From positions 1,674,001-1,738,000 of the forward strand of contig NZ_PGES01000001.1 of assembly GCF_002797895.1 (NCBI RefSeq): a DNA stretch of 64,000 nucleotides, given 5' to 3'. The notes below the pieces were generated by a model. It had not been told where the DNA came from and did no database searches. It saw only the letters and a list, made by a program, of their open reading frames with translations. Made by a program: the position numbers and the translations under genes. Of this stretch, positions 26,251 to 37,107 are shown in pieces. Numbering within the stretch: the stretch's first letter is position 1; the number at the start of each line of letters is the position of its first letter. This DNA is from Janthinobacterium sp. 67 (GTDB taxonomy: Bacteria > Pseudomonadota > Gammaproteobacteria > Burkholderiales > Burkholderiaceae_D).

Positions 26251-28257
26251 ATGGCCGAGCTGATTACCCTTTGCCAGACTCAAACTATGCCTACAATTTC
26301 GTTCTCCCCCCGCCACTGGAGTGTCGGCGGCAAGATTACCGTGTTCACCTTTGCCCTCGTCAGCCTGATCCTCGCCAGCCTGACGACCTTGATCAGCATC
26401 CGCACCTCGACCGCCCTGGAACAGCGCGCCGAAGCGGCCGTCACCAGCGAGCTCAATAGCGTCATGACGACCACGCAAGTATTCCATACGGCCATGGTCA
26501 ACGAGGCGGCCAGCTTCGCGCGCCTGTTCGCGGCCGAATTTCCCGGCCCGTTCACGGTCGACACGGGCGCCATGGTGGCCGTCGCCGGCAAAGCCACGCC
26601 CGCGCTGGCCAACGGCGGCAAAGTGCTCAACCTCGACACGGCCCTGGTCGACCGCTACACGGCCCAGACGGGCGTGATCGCCACCATTTTTGCCGCCAAT
26701 GGCGATGAATTCGTGCGCATCAGCACTTCGCTGAAAAAGCAAGATGGCGAACGGGCCATCGGCACCCAGCTCGACCACAACCACCCCAGCTATGCACCGC
26801 TGCGCGCGGGCCAGCGCTTTGTCGGCATGGCCACCTTGTTCGGCAAGCAATACATCACCCAGTACGACCCCGTGCGCGACGCGGGCGGCAAGGTGGTGGG
26901 CGTGCTGTTCATCGGCCTCGATATCAGCCAGAATCTGGCCATGCTGAAAGAGAAGATTCGCCAGGTCAAGATCGGCCAGACGGGCTACATCTATATCGTC
27001 GACACGGCTCCCGGCGCCAACTACGGCCACCTGGTGCTGCACCCGAACAGCGAAGGCAAGAGCGCGCTCGAGTTCAAGGCCAGCGACGGGCGATTGTTCA
27101 TCCAGGACATGCTGGCGCAAAAAGACGGCGCCATGCGCTACACGTGGACGGCGCCCGGCGAAACGGCTGCCAGCGCGCGCGAAAAGCAGCTGTATTACCG
27201 TCAATTCAAGGATTGGCAATGGATCATCGCGGGCGGCACGTTCACGGACGAGATCACGGCGGAAGCGCGCCAGTTGCGCAACCAGTTGGCCGCTTCCGGC
27301 TTCATCGCCCTGCTCGTCTTCGCCCTGCTGCTGTACTGGCTCGTGCGCACCCTCGTGTCGCGCCCGCTGGCCGCCGCCGAAACGGCCGCCGCGCAGATCG
27401 CCGCCGGCGACCTGACGGTGCACCTCGATACGACCAGCCTGGATGAAATCGGCCGCCTGCTGCGCGCCATGAACCGCATCAGCGACAACCTGTCGCAAGT
27501 GGTCGGCAACGTGCGCGGCAGCGCCGGGCAAATCGCCACGGCGTCCGGTGAAATCGCCAGCGGCAATCTGGATCTGTCGAGCCGCACGGAACAGCAAGCC
27601 AGTTCGCTGGAAGAAACGGCCGCCTCGATGGAGGAGCTGAGCTCCACCGTGCGCCAGAACGTCGATCACGCGCAGCAGGCAAGCCGGCTGGCGCACGACT
27701 CGTCCAGCCTGGCCGCGACAGGCGGCGCGGCCGTGGCCCAGGTGGCCAGCACCATGGATGCCATCCGCAGCTCCTCAAGCAAGATCGCCGACATCATCGG
27801 CGTCATTGACGGCATCGCCTTCCAGACGAATATCCTGGCCTTGAACGCGGCCGTGGAAGCGGCCAGGGCCGGCGAGCAGGGACGCGGCTTTGCCGTCGTC
27901 GCCACCGAGGTGCGCACCCTCGCGCAGCGCTCGACGGCGGCGGCGAAAGACATCAAGGACCTGATCCAGGCGTCCGCCAGCACAGTCGACCTGGGCCACG
28001 CCCAGGTGAGCCAGGCCAGCGCCACCATGGATACCGTGGTGGCCAGCGTGCGGCAAGTGAGCACCATCATGGCCGAGATCGCGCAGGCGAGCGAAGAGCA
28101 GCGCAGCGGCATCGAGCAAGTCAACCAGGCCATCGCCCAGATGGATCAGGTAACCCAGCAGAACGCGGCCCTCGTCGAAGAAGCGGCCGCGGCCGCCGAC
28201 GCCTTGCAGGAGCAGGCGCAGGAGCTGAACCAGGTGGTGAGCGTGTTCAAGCTGTAA
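26251..28257 (+). CDS. Methyl-accepting chemotaxis protein with Cache sensor
   Basis: 668 residues. Membrane segment 1 at about 30-50 ([19 protein letters not shown]), a large periplasmic double-Cache-type domain (Cache_3-Cache_2 style; [21 protein letters not shown]... [20 protein letters not shown]), membrane segment 2 about 349-367 ([19 protein letters not shown]), HAMP, and a signalling hairpin with the CheA/CheW tip [33 protein letters not shown]. It ends VSVFKL with no CheR-docking pentapeptide. Ligand unknown. Starts at 26251 and 26287 (MPTISFS) are both possible; neither has a clear ribosome site. Confidence 0.9.
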   Translation: MAELITLCQTQTMPTISFSPRHWSVGGKITVFTFALVSLILASLTTLISIRTSTALEQRAEAAVTSELNSVMTTTQVFHTAMVNEAASFARLFAAEFPGPFTVDTGAMVAVAGKATPALANGGKVLNLDTALVDRYTAQTGVIATIFAANGDEFVRISTSLKKQDGERAIGTQLDHNHPSYAPLRAGQRFVGMATLFGKQYITQYDPVRDAGGKVVGVLFIGLDISQNLAMLKEKIRQVKIGQTGYIYIVDTAPGANYGHLVLHPNSEGKSALEFKASDGRLFIQDMLAQKDGAMRYTWTAPGETAASAREKQLYYRQFKDWQWIIAGGTFTDEITAEARQLRNQLAASGFIALLVFALLLYWLVRTLVSRPLAAAETAAAQIAAGDLTVHLDTTSLDEIGRLLRAMNRISDNLSQVVGNVRGSAGQIATASGEIASGNLDLSSRTEQQASSLEETAASMEELSSTVRQNVDHAQQASRLAHDSSSLAATGGAAVAQVASTMDAIRSSSSKIADIIGVIDGIAFQTNILALNAAVEAARAGEQGRGFAVVATEVRTLAQRSTAAAKDIKDLIQASASTVDLGHAQVSQASATMDTVVASVRQVSTIMAEIAQASEEQRSGIEQVNQAIAQMDQVTQQNAALVEEAAAAADALQEQAQELNQVVSVFKL

Positions 28258-28306
28258 AAGCGGGGCCGGTGCTAAGATGGCGCATACCACCTTGCCAGGA
28301 GACGCA

Positions 28307-28579
28307 ATGCACGACGACTATGTTTTGATTGCCCGGCTGATGATCCCCACGGATGCGCACGTCATCCGCGGCTGCCTGGCGGCGGCCGGCATCGACGTGC
28401 TGCTGACGGACGACCAGCACATGCAGGCCGACATGCTGCTGGCGGCCGCCATCGGCGGCGCCCGCGTGATGGTGCGCGAGCACGACGTGGCGCGCGCCAA
28501 TGACATCCTGGCCGCCTTCGAACGGGGCGACCTGACCTTGTCGGATGATGCCGATGTGGGCGCGCCCGTCGCCGATTAA
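28307..28579 (+). CDS. DUF2007-like small signal-transducing protein
   Basis: 90 residues: YVLIARLMIPTDAHVIRGCLAAAGIDVLLTDDQ... GGARVMVREHDVARANDILAAFE. This is the ferredoxin-like DUF2007 pattern (an entity that moves between source and residue position: two-stranded lead, helix AHVIRGCLAAAGI, strand, V/MVREHDVARANDIL helix). Function unknown. ATG 28307 is chosen over an ATG 30 bp upstream because CAGGAGACGCA precedes it. It converges on tdk with 1 bp between stops. Confidence 0.65.
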   Translation: MHDDYVLIARLMIPTDAHVIRGCLAAAGIDVLLTDDQHMQADMLLAAAIGGARVMVREHDVARANDILAAFERGDLTLSDDADVGAPVAD

Positions 28580-28580
28580 T

Positions 28581-29129
28581 TTACGAGTAGAAACAGCGCC
28601 CGCACGCCTGGCGGTAGGCTTCATTGCCGCCTATGCTGATCTGCTCGCCTTCCTTGATGCGGCGGCCCTGCTCATCCACGCGGATGTTCATCGTGGCTTT
28701 CTTGCCGCAAGTACAAATATTCTTCAACTCCTCGATATCGTCGGCCAGCGCCAGCAGGTAGGCCGAGCCGGGGAACGGTTCGCCCTTGAAATCCGTGCGC
28801 AAGCCGTAGCAGATGACGGGCACGCCCTTCACTTGCGCCAGCTGGTGCAGCTGCTGCACCTGGGCCGTGCTGAGAAATTGCGCCTCGTCCACCAGCAAAC
28901 AGGCCACCTGGGGAATATCGTCGAGGAAATTCGTGTCGGCGTGGAAGATGTCGACCTGGCGCTGCGGGCCCAGGCGCGAGGTGACCCGGCCCACGCCGTA
29001 GCGGCTGTCGATGGCGGCCGTGTACAGGCGCACCTGCTGGCCCTGCTCTTCATAATTGTGCGCGACCTGCAACAAGGCCGTCGACTTGCCCGCGTTCATC
29101 GCGGAATACCGGAAATAAAGTTTTGCCAC
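28581..29129 (-). CDS. tdk: Thymidine kinase (type II)
   Basis: 182 residues. P-loop SAMNAGKST (9-17), LLVDEAQFLS, lid/thymidine loop with YGLRTDFKGEPFPGS, and the structural zinc cysteines CTCGKK and CGRCFYS. It phosphorylates thymidine to dTMP in the salvage pathway. Length and motifs match the bacterial type II enzyme. Monocistronic, convergent with the DUF2007-like gene. Confidence 0.97.
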   Translation of the reverse strand: MAKLYFRYSAMNAGKSTALLQVAHNYEEQGQQVRLYTAAIDSRYGVGRVTSRLGPQRQVDIFHADTNFLDDIPQVACLLVDEAQFLSTAQVQQLHQLAQVKGVPVICYGLRTDFKGEPFPGSAYLLALADDIEELKNICTCGKKATMNIRVDEQGRRIKEGEQISIGGNEAYRQACGRCFYS

Positions 29130-29423
29130 TGCCGCCTGCCCTGTCTGTCTGATTATTCTGGATACTGTTTAGCACCTTTTCGAGGCGTGATTATAAATCG
29201 CAATGGCGCGCTTGCGGCAGCTTAATAGTCGCGCCATTGGCGCGGCAAGCGGGCAAAAAACGGCGCATACTCGTATCGCGAACCTTGCCGCCGATATGCG
29301 AAGCGCGCATATGCAAGCATATAAACATTCGTTCGCCGCACTCGTCCACCCGCCTACACTGCGCGGCACGGAAGGCGGCTCGGGACACAATCCGGAGCCG
29401 TTGTTTCTCTGACAGGAGCCACC

Positions 29424-30815
29424 ATGAATGATCGAATGCCATCCCCATCCCAGCCGCCAGCGCTATACAAGCTGATCGGCAATACCCCGCTGGTCGAAGT
29501 GACCAGGCTCGACACGGGCCTGTGCCAGCTGTTCCTGAAACTGGAATCGCAAAATCCCGGCGGTTCCATCAAGGACCGCATCGGCCTGTCCATCATCGAG
29601 GCGGCCGAAGCGGACGGCCGCCTGCAGCCGGGCGGCACCATCGTCGAGGCGACGGCCGGCAATACGGGCATCGGCCTGGCCCTGGTCGGCCGCATCAAGG
29701 GCTATCGCGTGATTCTCGTCGTGCCCGACAAGATGTCGACGGAAAAAGTGCTGCACCTGAAAGCCCTGGGCGCCGAAGTGCACACCACACGCTCGGACGT
29801 GGGCAAGGGCCATCCCGAGTACTACCAGGACTACGCGGCGCGCCTGGCGCGCGAACTGCCGGGCGCCTTCTTCGCCGACCAGTTCAACAATCCCGCCAAT
29901 CCATTGGCCCACGAAACGACGACGGCGCCCGAAATCTGGGAGCAAAGCGGCCATGACGTGGACGCCATCGTCGTCGGCGTCGGCTCGTCCGGCACCCTGA
30001 CGGGACTGACCCGCTACTTTCGCAAGGCGCAGCCGAAGCTCGAATTCGTGCTGGCCGACCCGCAAGGCTCCATCCTCACCGAATACATCGACACGGGCAA
30101 AGTAGCCGACACGAGCGGCTCATGGGCCGTGGAAGGCATCGGCGAAGATTTCATCCCGGCTATCGCCGACATGGACAGCGTCACCAAGGCCTACACCATC
30201 ACGGACCAAGAAAGTTTTGATTCCGCGCGCGCCCTTCTGCGCGCCGAAGGCATCCTCGGCGGGTCTTCCACCGGTACCCTGCTGGCCGCCGCCCTCAAAT
30301 ACTGCCGCGAGCAGACGACGCCGAAGCGCGTCGTCACGTTTGTCTGCGACACGGGCACGCGCTACCTGTCGAAGGTCTACAACGATGGCTGGATGCGCGA
30401 CCAGGGCCTGTTGCAGCGGGCCGTGTCCGGCGACTTGCGCGACCTGATCGGGCGCCGCTACGACGAAGGCGACGTCGTCAGCGTGGCGCCGGGCGACACC
30501 CTGCTCACGGCCTTCAACCGCATGCGCGCCAGCGACCTGGCGCAGCTGCCCGTCATCGATGGCGGCCAACTGGTCGGCATCATCGACGAATCGGACTTGC
30601 TGCTGCACGTCTCGGGCGACGCCGCGCATTTCGCCTCGCTGGTGGGCGCCACCATGACGACGCAGATCGAAACGCTGGCGCCTTCGAGCGGCTTGCCCGC
30701 CCTGCGCGCCACCCTGGACCGGGGCTTGACGGCCGTCGTTGCCGACGACGCCGCCTTCTATGGCCTGATCACCCGCTTCGACCTTCTCAACCACTTACGC
30801 AGGACACTATCTTGA
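29424..30815 (+). CDS. cbs: Cystathionine beta-synthase
   Basis: 463 residues. PLP domain: YKLIGNTPLVEVTRL, Schiff-base K50 in GGSIKDR, phosphate loop ATAGNTGIGLA, GVGSSGTLTGLTRYF; then a C-terminal pair of CBS domains (about 345-460; VVSVAPGDTLLTAFNRMRASDLAQLPVID and GLITRFDLLNHLRR). It condenses homocysteine with serine to cystathionine. The CBS domains suggest allosteric control by an adenosyl ligand. ATG 29424 follows ACAGGAGCCACC. The next gene overlaps by 4 bp, giving the complete reverse transsulfuration pair. Confidence 0.94.
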   Translation: MNDRMPSPSQPPALYKLIGNTPLVEVTRLDTGLCQLFLKLESQNPGGSIKDRIGLSIIEAAEADGRLQPGGTIVEATAGNTGIGLALVGRIKGYRVILVVPDKMSTEKVLHLKALGAEVHTTRSDVGKGHPEYYQDYAARLARELPGAFFADQFNNPANPLAHETTTAPEIWEQSGHDVDAIVVGVGSSGTLTGLTRYFRKAQPKLEFVLADPQGSILTEYIDTGKVADTSGSWAVEGIGEDFIPAIADMDSVTKAYTITDQESFDSARALLRAEGILGGSSTGTLLAAALKYCREQTTPKRVVTFVCDTGTRYLSKVYNDGWMRDQGLLQRAVSGDLRDLIGRRYDEGDVVSVAPGDTLLTAFNRMRASDLAQLPVIDGGQLVGIIDESDLLLHVSGDAAHFASLVGATMTTQIETLAPSSGLPALRATLDRGLTAVVADDAAFYGLITRFDLLNHLRRTLS

Positions 30816-31993
30816 GCCAGGAAACCACCCGCAAGAGCCGCCTCGCCACGCGCGTCATCCACGCCGGCCAGTCGCCCGACCCGTCGACGGGCGCCATCAT
30901 GCCGCCCATTTACGCCACCTCCACCTTCGTGCAGGACAGCCCCGGCGTGCACAAGGGCCTGGACTACGGCCGCTCGCACAATCCCACGCGCTGGGCGCTC
31001 GAGCGCTGCGTGGCCGACCTGGAAGGCGGCGGCGCGGCGTTCGCGTTCGCCTCGGGCCTGGCCGCCATTTCGTCCGTGCTGGAATTGCTGGACGCGGGCA
31101 GCCATATCGTCGCCGGCGACGATATGTACGGCGGCACCTACCGTTTGTTCGAACGGGTGCGCCGGCGCTCGGCCGGTCACGAATTCACGTATGTCGACCT
31201 GACGAATCCAGAAAACCTGCTGGCCGCGCTGCGCCCGGAAACAAAGATGGTGTGGGTGGAAACGCCCACCAACCCGATGCTGAAACTGGCCGACTTGCGG
31301 GCGATTGCCGACATCTGCCGCGCGCGGGGCATCATCGCCGTGGCCGACAATACTTTCGCCAGTCCGCTCGTGCAGCGCCCGCTGGAACATGGCTTCGATA
31401 TCGTCGTGCATTCGACCACCAAGTATTTGAACGGCCACTCGGACATCATCGGCGGCATCGCCATCGTCGGCGCGGAAGAACGCCAGGCGGAATGGCGCGA
31501 GCAACTGGGCTTTTTGCAAAACTCGGTGGGCGCAATTGCCGGCCCGTTCGACAGCTTTTTGGCGCTGCGCGGCGTGAAAACCCTGGCCATCCGCATGCAG
31601 CGCCATTGCGAAAGCGCGCTGGCCCTGGCGCAATGGCTGGAACAGCAGCAGGAAGTGAAAAAAGTCTTCTATCCGGGGCTGGCTTCGCATCCGCAGCACG
31701 CGCTGGCGCAGCGCCAGATGGACGGTTTCGGCGGCATCATCTCGATCGACCTCGATACGGACCTGGCCGGCGCGCGACGCTTCCTCGAGCGCTGCGAAGT
31801 ATTCGCCCTGGCCGAAAGCCTGGGCGGCGTGGAAAGCCTGATCGAGCACCCTGCCCTGATGACGCATGCCAGCATCCCTGCCGAACAGCGGGCCAAACTG
31901 GGCATCGGCGATGGCTTGATCCGGCTGTCGGTGGGGATCGAGGATATCGAGGATTTGCGCCACGATCTGCGCACGGCGCTCGATGCGATTTGA
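30812..31993 (+). CDS. Cystathionine gamma-lyase / Cys-Met metabolism PLP enzyme
   Basis: 393 residues, Cys/Met metabolism fold type I PLP enzyme. YGRSHNPTRWALE (PLP-phosphate contact), AFASGLAAISS, VADNTFASPLVQRPLEHG and Schiff-base K204 in HSTTKYLNGHSD. With the upstream cystathionine beta-synthase (4-bp overlap) it most likely acts as a gamma-lyase, splitting cystathionine to cysteine, 2-oxobutyrate and ammonia. A beta-lyase or gamma-synthase would share these motifs. Confidence 0.9.
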   Translation: MSQETTRKSRLATRVIHAGQSPDPSTGAIMPPIYATSTFVQDSPGVHKGLDYGRSHNPTRWALERCVADLEGGGAAFAFASGLAAISSVLELLDAGSHIVAGDDMYGGTYRLFERVRRRSAGHEFTYVDLTNPENLLAALRPETKMVWVETPTNPMLKLADLRAIADICRARGIIAVADNTFASPLVQRPLEHGFDIVVHSTTKYLNGHSDIIGGIAIVGAEERQAEWREQLGFLQNSVGAIAGPFDSFLALRGVKTLAIRMQRHCESALALAQWLEQQQEVKKVFYPGLASHPQHALAQRQMDGFGGIISIDLDTDLAGARRFLERCEVFALAESLGGVESLIEHPALMTHASIPAEQRAKLGIGDGLIRLSVGIEDIEDLRHDLRTALDAI

Positions 31994-32003
31994 GTGGGGG
32001 ATT

Positions 32004-32094
32004 GTCGGATTACGCTGCGCTAATGCGACCTACTGCTACGAACTTGATGCGTTTTAATGCGGTGCTTGTCGGATTACGCTGCGCTAATCCGACC
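32004..32094. repeat. Two copies of a GTCGGATTACGC palindromic intergenic repeat
   Basis: GTCGGATTACGCTGCGCTAA-TGCGACC occurs at 32004-32030 and again (with TCCGACC) at 32068-32094, separated by 37 bp. The second is an imperfect palindrome GGTCGGATTA/TAATCCGACC around GCGC. A diverged third copy lies on the far side of the IS110 element. Confidence 0.7.
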
Positions 32095-32175
32095 TTGTAT
32101 TATTCCCTTCATGCCGTTCGTGATATTGCGAACGGTATCGACCGCTGTCAAAATCTTGGTAGGCATATCAAGACC

Positions 32176-33290
<1,115 letters not shown>

Positions 33291-33305
33291 CGGGGATAAC
33301 AGTAT

Positions 33306-33358
33306 CTACATGCAACATGTAGTGTAGGTCGGATTAGCCCGCAAGGGCGTAATCCGAC
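33306..33358. repeat. Hairpin and third GTCGGATTA-type repeat at the IS right flank
   Basis: CTACATG-CAA-CATGTAG (33306-33322) is a perfect 7-bp stem-loop, followed by GGTCGGATTAGCCCGCAAGGGCGTAATCCGAC (33327-33358), an inverted repeat GTCGGATTA.GCCC/GGGCGTAATCCGAC. It is related to the two repeats left of the IS. Confidence 0.6.
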
Positions 33359-33370
33359 GCACCACCAACA

Positions 33371-35578
33371 TCACTCCCCCGGCCGGTACCTGCGCTCCAG
33401 GTGCCTGCTTACGTCCTCGGGATAGAACAACACCTCCTTGAACTCGCCGCGCGCATACATGGCCGCCTGATCCTTGAAGTGGGGCGATGTCGGGTCGCCG
33501 CTCTGGCCACCGGCGAGGATGCTTTTCGCCCTGACGCGCGGGCCGAATTCCACGGCCGCGACAAAGCTGTTGCCACGCTCGCCGTAAATCCTGCGCGTGG
33601 TACTCTTGCTGCTCTGTCCATACGCGGCCAGCGCGCCCCAGTTGCCTGACGCGTAAGGCACCGGCAAACTGGCTTGCGCATCGTCGAAGGGCTGGACCAC
33701 GTCACCCGTCAGGCGCTGGAAGCGGTTGATTTCGCCCCACGGCGTTTGCCAGTTGCCGAAATCGCGTTGCAATTTGTCCGCCGCCGTCGCCAGGGCAGCC
33801 AGCCGCTGGGCCGCCGTGACCTTCTCGGTCGCCAGAAAATCGACCACGGGCACGCCCTGCTCGCGCGCCTGCTTGCCCGCCAGTTCGGCCAGTTCCTGGC
33901 CCCAGAATACGGCCAGCGAAGTGGCGGTGGACGTCAGCGCATAGCGCCAGTCCCAGGCACGCAGCAGAGCCACCTTGTCGGCCAGCGCCAGCTTTTGCGC
34001 ATCGCCCTCAGGCAGCGCATCGTATGCCGCGAACAGCGGCGGCAGCAAGGATTCGAAAGCAGTCAGTTCGCTGTCGTAGGAAGCGGCGATCAGGCTGTCG
34101 AGCGTGAAATCCTTCTTGTTCTGGAAAACCTTGACGGCATGCAGGCCGCGCGCGTTTTCCCCATACACGGACATGTAGGCCGGATAGTCCTGCTGGCGCG
34201 GGCTGTTGGCGCCGGCCGCCGAATACGGCCAATTGTTCGTGTTCTGTATCCAGCCATTTTTCGGATTGAACAGGGTGATGGTCTGCGCCACCGTGTGCAG
34301 CCCTTTCCATTCCGTGGCCGGGTCGCTGCCGTCGACGGGCTGCTTCCAGTTGAAGCGCGGGTCGCGCACGGGGATGAAATTGCCGTGAAAATAGGCGATA
34401 TTGCCATCCGCATCCGCGTACACGGTATTGTTCGAGGAATTCGTGCGCAGTTCCATGGTCTGGTAGAACGCCGCGTAATCGCGCGCCTTGGTGCGCGCAT
34501 ACGACTGCGTGAGCGCCTCCAACGGTTCGTTCATCAGGCGCACGGCCACCCAGCGTCCATCCTGCGCGCGCACGATGGGGCCGTGGTGGCTGTAGTAGAC
34601 GGTGATGGTTTTCGAGCCCATGCCGCCGTTCGCCAGTTTATATGGCAAGGTGATCGGCACGGCTTTCAAGGGACGCAGGCCGCCGTCATAGCGGTAGAAC
34701 CATGCGCCATCCTTGTCGACGATGCTTTCCAGGTATTCGTCGATGACGTCGCCGCCGCCCGAGGTATGCATCCAGCCAAGGCGTTCGTTGAAACCCTGGT
34801 AGACGAAGAACTGGCCCCAGGTGACGGCGCCATATGCATTCAGGCCTTCGCCGCTGGTGACCTGCACTTCGGGACGGAAGTAGAACGAGGTGTGCGGGTT
34901 GATCATCAAGAGCGCATGGCCATTTTTCGTGATCGCGGGCGCGATGGCGAAGCCGTTCGAGCCGCTCGGCTCAGGCTCCAAGCCAGTTTCCACGCTGGCG
35001 AGCGCCACGGTGGCGGGCCTGGCCTGCTGGCCGTAAAACGCTTCGAGCTGCGCCAGGTTGACCGATTCGATATCGCCGCCGATGCTGCCCTCGCTGAAGC
35101 TCAAGGCCATCCACGGCTCGAAATGCGTGATCAACCTGGGTTTGACGTGCGGATGCGTGGCCAGGTAAAAATTCAGGCCGTCGGCGAACGCATCCATCAA
35201 CTTGCGCAGCCACAGCGGGCTGGCGCGGTACTGCGCCTGCAGCTCAAGCGGATCGATGAAAAGCTTCATGCGCAAGTCGCGGTACAGCTCCCGTTCGCCC
35301 TCCACTTCCGCCAGCCGCCCCATGGCGTTGATGTAATTGAGTTCCACGCGGGGGAAATCGTCCTCGGCCTGCGCATACATCAGGCCAAAGACGGCATCCG
35401 CATCCGTCTTGCCCGTCACATGGGGCACGCCCCAGGTGTCGCGCGCGATGCTGACATGGGCGGCCTGCGCCTGCCAGCGGGCCATGTCCGCGACAGAAAC
35501 GGCGGGCGCCGCCAGCACGGGAGGAGCGGCGACGGCGCCGCAGGCGATGGCGGCAAACAAGGCACGGCGAGCTGGCAT
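33371..35578 (-). CDS. Penicillin acylase family Ntn-hydrolase
   Basis: 735 residues. Signal peptide RALFAAIACGAVAAPPVLA; alpha-chain start HVSIARDTWGVPHVTGKTDADAVFGLMYAQAEDDFPR is the family hallmark; autocleavage would place Ser207 of PSGSNGFAI at the beta-chain N-terminus, with LLMINPHTSF and NNTVYADADGNIAYFHGNFIPVR following. The family covers penicillin G acylase, acyl-homoserine-lactone acylases and aculeacin acylases; the actual amide substrate is unknown. Periplasmic location is expected. The next leftward-reading gene upstream (ParB-like) ends 16 bp before, so they may share a transcript. Confidence 0.88.
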   Translation of the reverse strand: MPARRALFAAIACGAVAAPPVLAAPAVSVADMARWQAQAAHVSIARDTWGVPHVTGKTDADAVFGLMYAQAEDDFPRVELNYINAMGRLAEVEGERELYRDLRMKLFIDPLELQAQYRASPLWLRKLMDAFADGLNFYLATHPHVKPRLITHFEPWMALSFSEGSIGGDIESVNLAQLEAFYGQQARPATVALASVETGLEPEPSGSNGFAIAPAITKNGHALLMINPHTSFYFRPEVQVTSGEGLNAYGAVTWGQFFVYQGFNERLGWMHTSGGGDVIDEYLESIVDKDGAWFYRYDGGLRPLKAVPITLPYKLANGGMGSKTITVYYSHHGPIVRAQDGRWVAVRLMNEPLEALTQSYARTKARDYAAFYQTMELRTNSSNNTVYADADGNIAYFHGNFIPVRDPRFNWKQPVDGSDPATEWKGLHTVAQTITLFNPKNGWIQNTNNWPYSAAGANSPRQQDYPAYMSVYGENARGLHAVKVFQNKKDFTLDSLIAASYDSELTAFESLLPPLFAAYDALPEGDAQKLALADKVALLRAWDWRYALTSTATSLAVFWGQELAELAGKQAREQGVPVVDFLATEKVTAAQRLAALATAADKLQRDFGNWQTPWGEINRFQRLTGDVVQPFDDAQASLPVPYASGNWGALAAYGQSSKSTTRRIYGERGNSFVAAVEFGPRVRAKSILAGGQSGDPTSPHFKDQAAMYARGEFKEVLFYPEDVSRHLERRYRPGE

Positions 35579-35593
35579 GCACTACTCCTATAA

Positions 35594-36433
35594 TCAGGAT
35601 GCGTCGATGAGGGTGGCTATCCGCTGGTTGAGTTCCACATTTTCCGCCTGCAGCTGCGCCACCTTCTGTTTCAGGCTGGCGATCTCGCCGCGCAGGCGCT
35701 CCGCTTCGGACGGCGCCTGGGCTGCATTCTCGGCCCACGGCTCGTTGCCCGTTTCCGGCGTGTCCTGCGACACGTGGGGCGCTTTCGGCTCGCGCGGCGT
35801 GCGCGTGGCGGCGCGCTGTTCGCGGATTTCCTTGGCCGCCTGGCGCAGCAATTTCTTGCCACCGGCGACGGCCGCCACCTGCTCTTCCGGCGGCAGGGAC
35901 GCCACGGTGGCCGCCGCGTTGATGGAGATCGTGCCCGAACGGACGGCTTCCACCAGTTCCGGCGACGCGGCCTTCTGGATTTTCTCGATCTGGCTGATCT
36001 GGTTGCTGCTCAGGCGGGCCGCCTTGGCCACTTCTTCGCGCGTGCTCATGGGGGGCTTGGGCGCGTTTTCGCCTTCGGGCGCATCGGCCGCGCTGACGGG
36101 TGCCGGGCTGCGCGCGGCGACGATTTCCTTCTTGCGCAAGGCCAGCACGCCGCGCTGGAAGTCCGACACGCTGCGGCGCGCCAAATGATTGTCGATCATC
36201 CACAGCATGACGTCGTCGAGCGAGCTAAAGCTGGTGTTCTGGATGGTCTTGAATTCGATGCCGTGCTGGCGGCAGATGGCGTAGCGGTTATGCCCGTCGA
36301 TCAGCACGTCGTTCCACAGCACCAGCGCATCGCGGCAGCCTTCGGCCAGCAAGCTGCGCTCGAGCGCCGCGTACTCGCTGGCGGTGAGCGGGTCGATATA
36401 CGACTGCAGCACCTGATTGATAGTGATATTCAT
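35594..36433 (-). CDS. ParB-like nuclease-domain protein
   Basis: 279 residues. N-terminal ParB/Srx-like domain (IDPLTASEYAALERSLLAEGCRDALVLW-NDVLIDGHNRYAICRQHGIEFKT), a middle helical region with HTH character (MSTREEVAKAARLSSNQISQIEKIQKAA), and a C-terminal leucine-heptad coiled coil (AERLRGEIASLKQKVAQLQAENVELNQRIATL). There is no ParA partner, so it is probably a stand-alone DNA-binding regulator rather than a partition protein. ATG 36433 follows GAGGACAACC; an in-frame TTG 12 bp upstream is less likely. Confidence 0.75.
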   Translation of the reverse strand: MNITINQVLQSYIDPLTASEYAALERSLLAEGCRDALVLWNDVLIDGHNRYAICRQHGIEFKTIQNTSFSSLDDVMLWMIDNHLARRSVSDFQRGVLALRKKEIVAARSPAPVSAADAPEGENAPKPPMSTREEVAKAARLSSNQISQIEKIQKAASPELVEAVRSGTISINAAATVASLPPEEQVAAVAGGKKLLRQAAKEIREQRAATRTPREPKAPHVSQDTPETGNEPWAENAAQAPSEAERLRGEIASLKQKVAQLQAENVELNQRIATLIDAS

Positions 36434-36545
36434 GGTTGTCCTCAATATTGCGGCGCGATGGTCCGCGCCGGCACGAATGCTACACCATCCGCCATGCCTG
36501 GCCGGGTAAAATCACGGCGGCACAGCTCATACAAAAATACGGAAC

Positions 36546-36992
36546 ATGAAAAGAAAGTACGCCACCGCGATCATTTTTGGCGTTGCCGCCATCGGCTTCA
36601 CCTGGGTCAGCCCCTACATCGCCATGTACCGCATCAGCATCGCGGCGAAATCCGTGCGCCTGGAAAACCTGGCGCAGCAGGCGGACCTGCCCGCCGTGCG
36701 GGCCAGCGTGGCGCGCCAGCTGCGGGCGGCCGGCGAGACGGCCAATGAAGACGATTTCAAGGAAATGCTCGACACCATCGTCTCGCCCCCCGGCATCACG
36801 ACATTGATCATGCACGGCAAGCAGGGAGCGGACGGCAAGCGCCACGACTTCGGCATGGCGTACCGTTCGTGGAATGAGGTGGTGCTGCGACGTAGCGGCG
36901 CCGGCCCCGCCGCCAGCCAGTTCCTGCTGCGCCGCCACGGCATCTGGGACTGGAAACTGACGGACATTACCTTGCCGCCAGAATTACTCTGA
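36546..36992 (+). CDS. DUF2939-like small exported or membrane-anchored protein, copy 1
   Basis: 148 residues. N-terminal uncleaved-type signal or anchor KYATAIIFGVAAIGFTWVSPYIAMYRI, then ISIAAKSVRLENLAQQADLPAVRASVARQLRA, and a C-terminal beta part ending GIWDWKLTDITLPPELL. The pattern SPYxxxxxIxxAxxxxDxxxLxxxxDxPxxRxxxxxQL is that of DUF2939. It is paralogous to the next gene (same order of elements, WKLT-I/V-LP at the end). Function unknown. Confidence 0.7.
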   Translation: MKRKYATAIIFGVAAIGFTWVSPYIAMYRISIAAKSVRLENLAQQADLPAVRASVARQLRAAGETANEDDFKEMLDTIVSPPGITTLIMHGKQGADGKRHDFGMAYRSWNEVVLRRSGAGPAASQFLLRRHGIWDWKLTDITLPPELL

Positions 36993-37107
36993 GAAAACTT
37001 GATCCAAAACAACACTTACCTAAACCGCTATATTGATTTTGAGAAATATTATGTAGAATGCCAACACTTCAGGCGCACGGGTTCGCCAGGGATCCGAGAG
37101 ATCGCAG

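Noticed and set aside
35594..36433. Plasmid or chromosome partition locus
   Set aside because: ParB-like domain only, no ParA and no parS-like repeats seen nearby.
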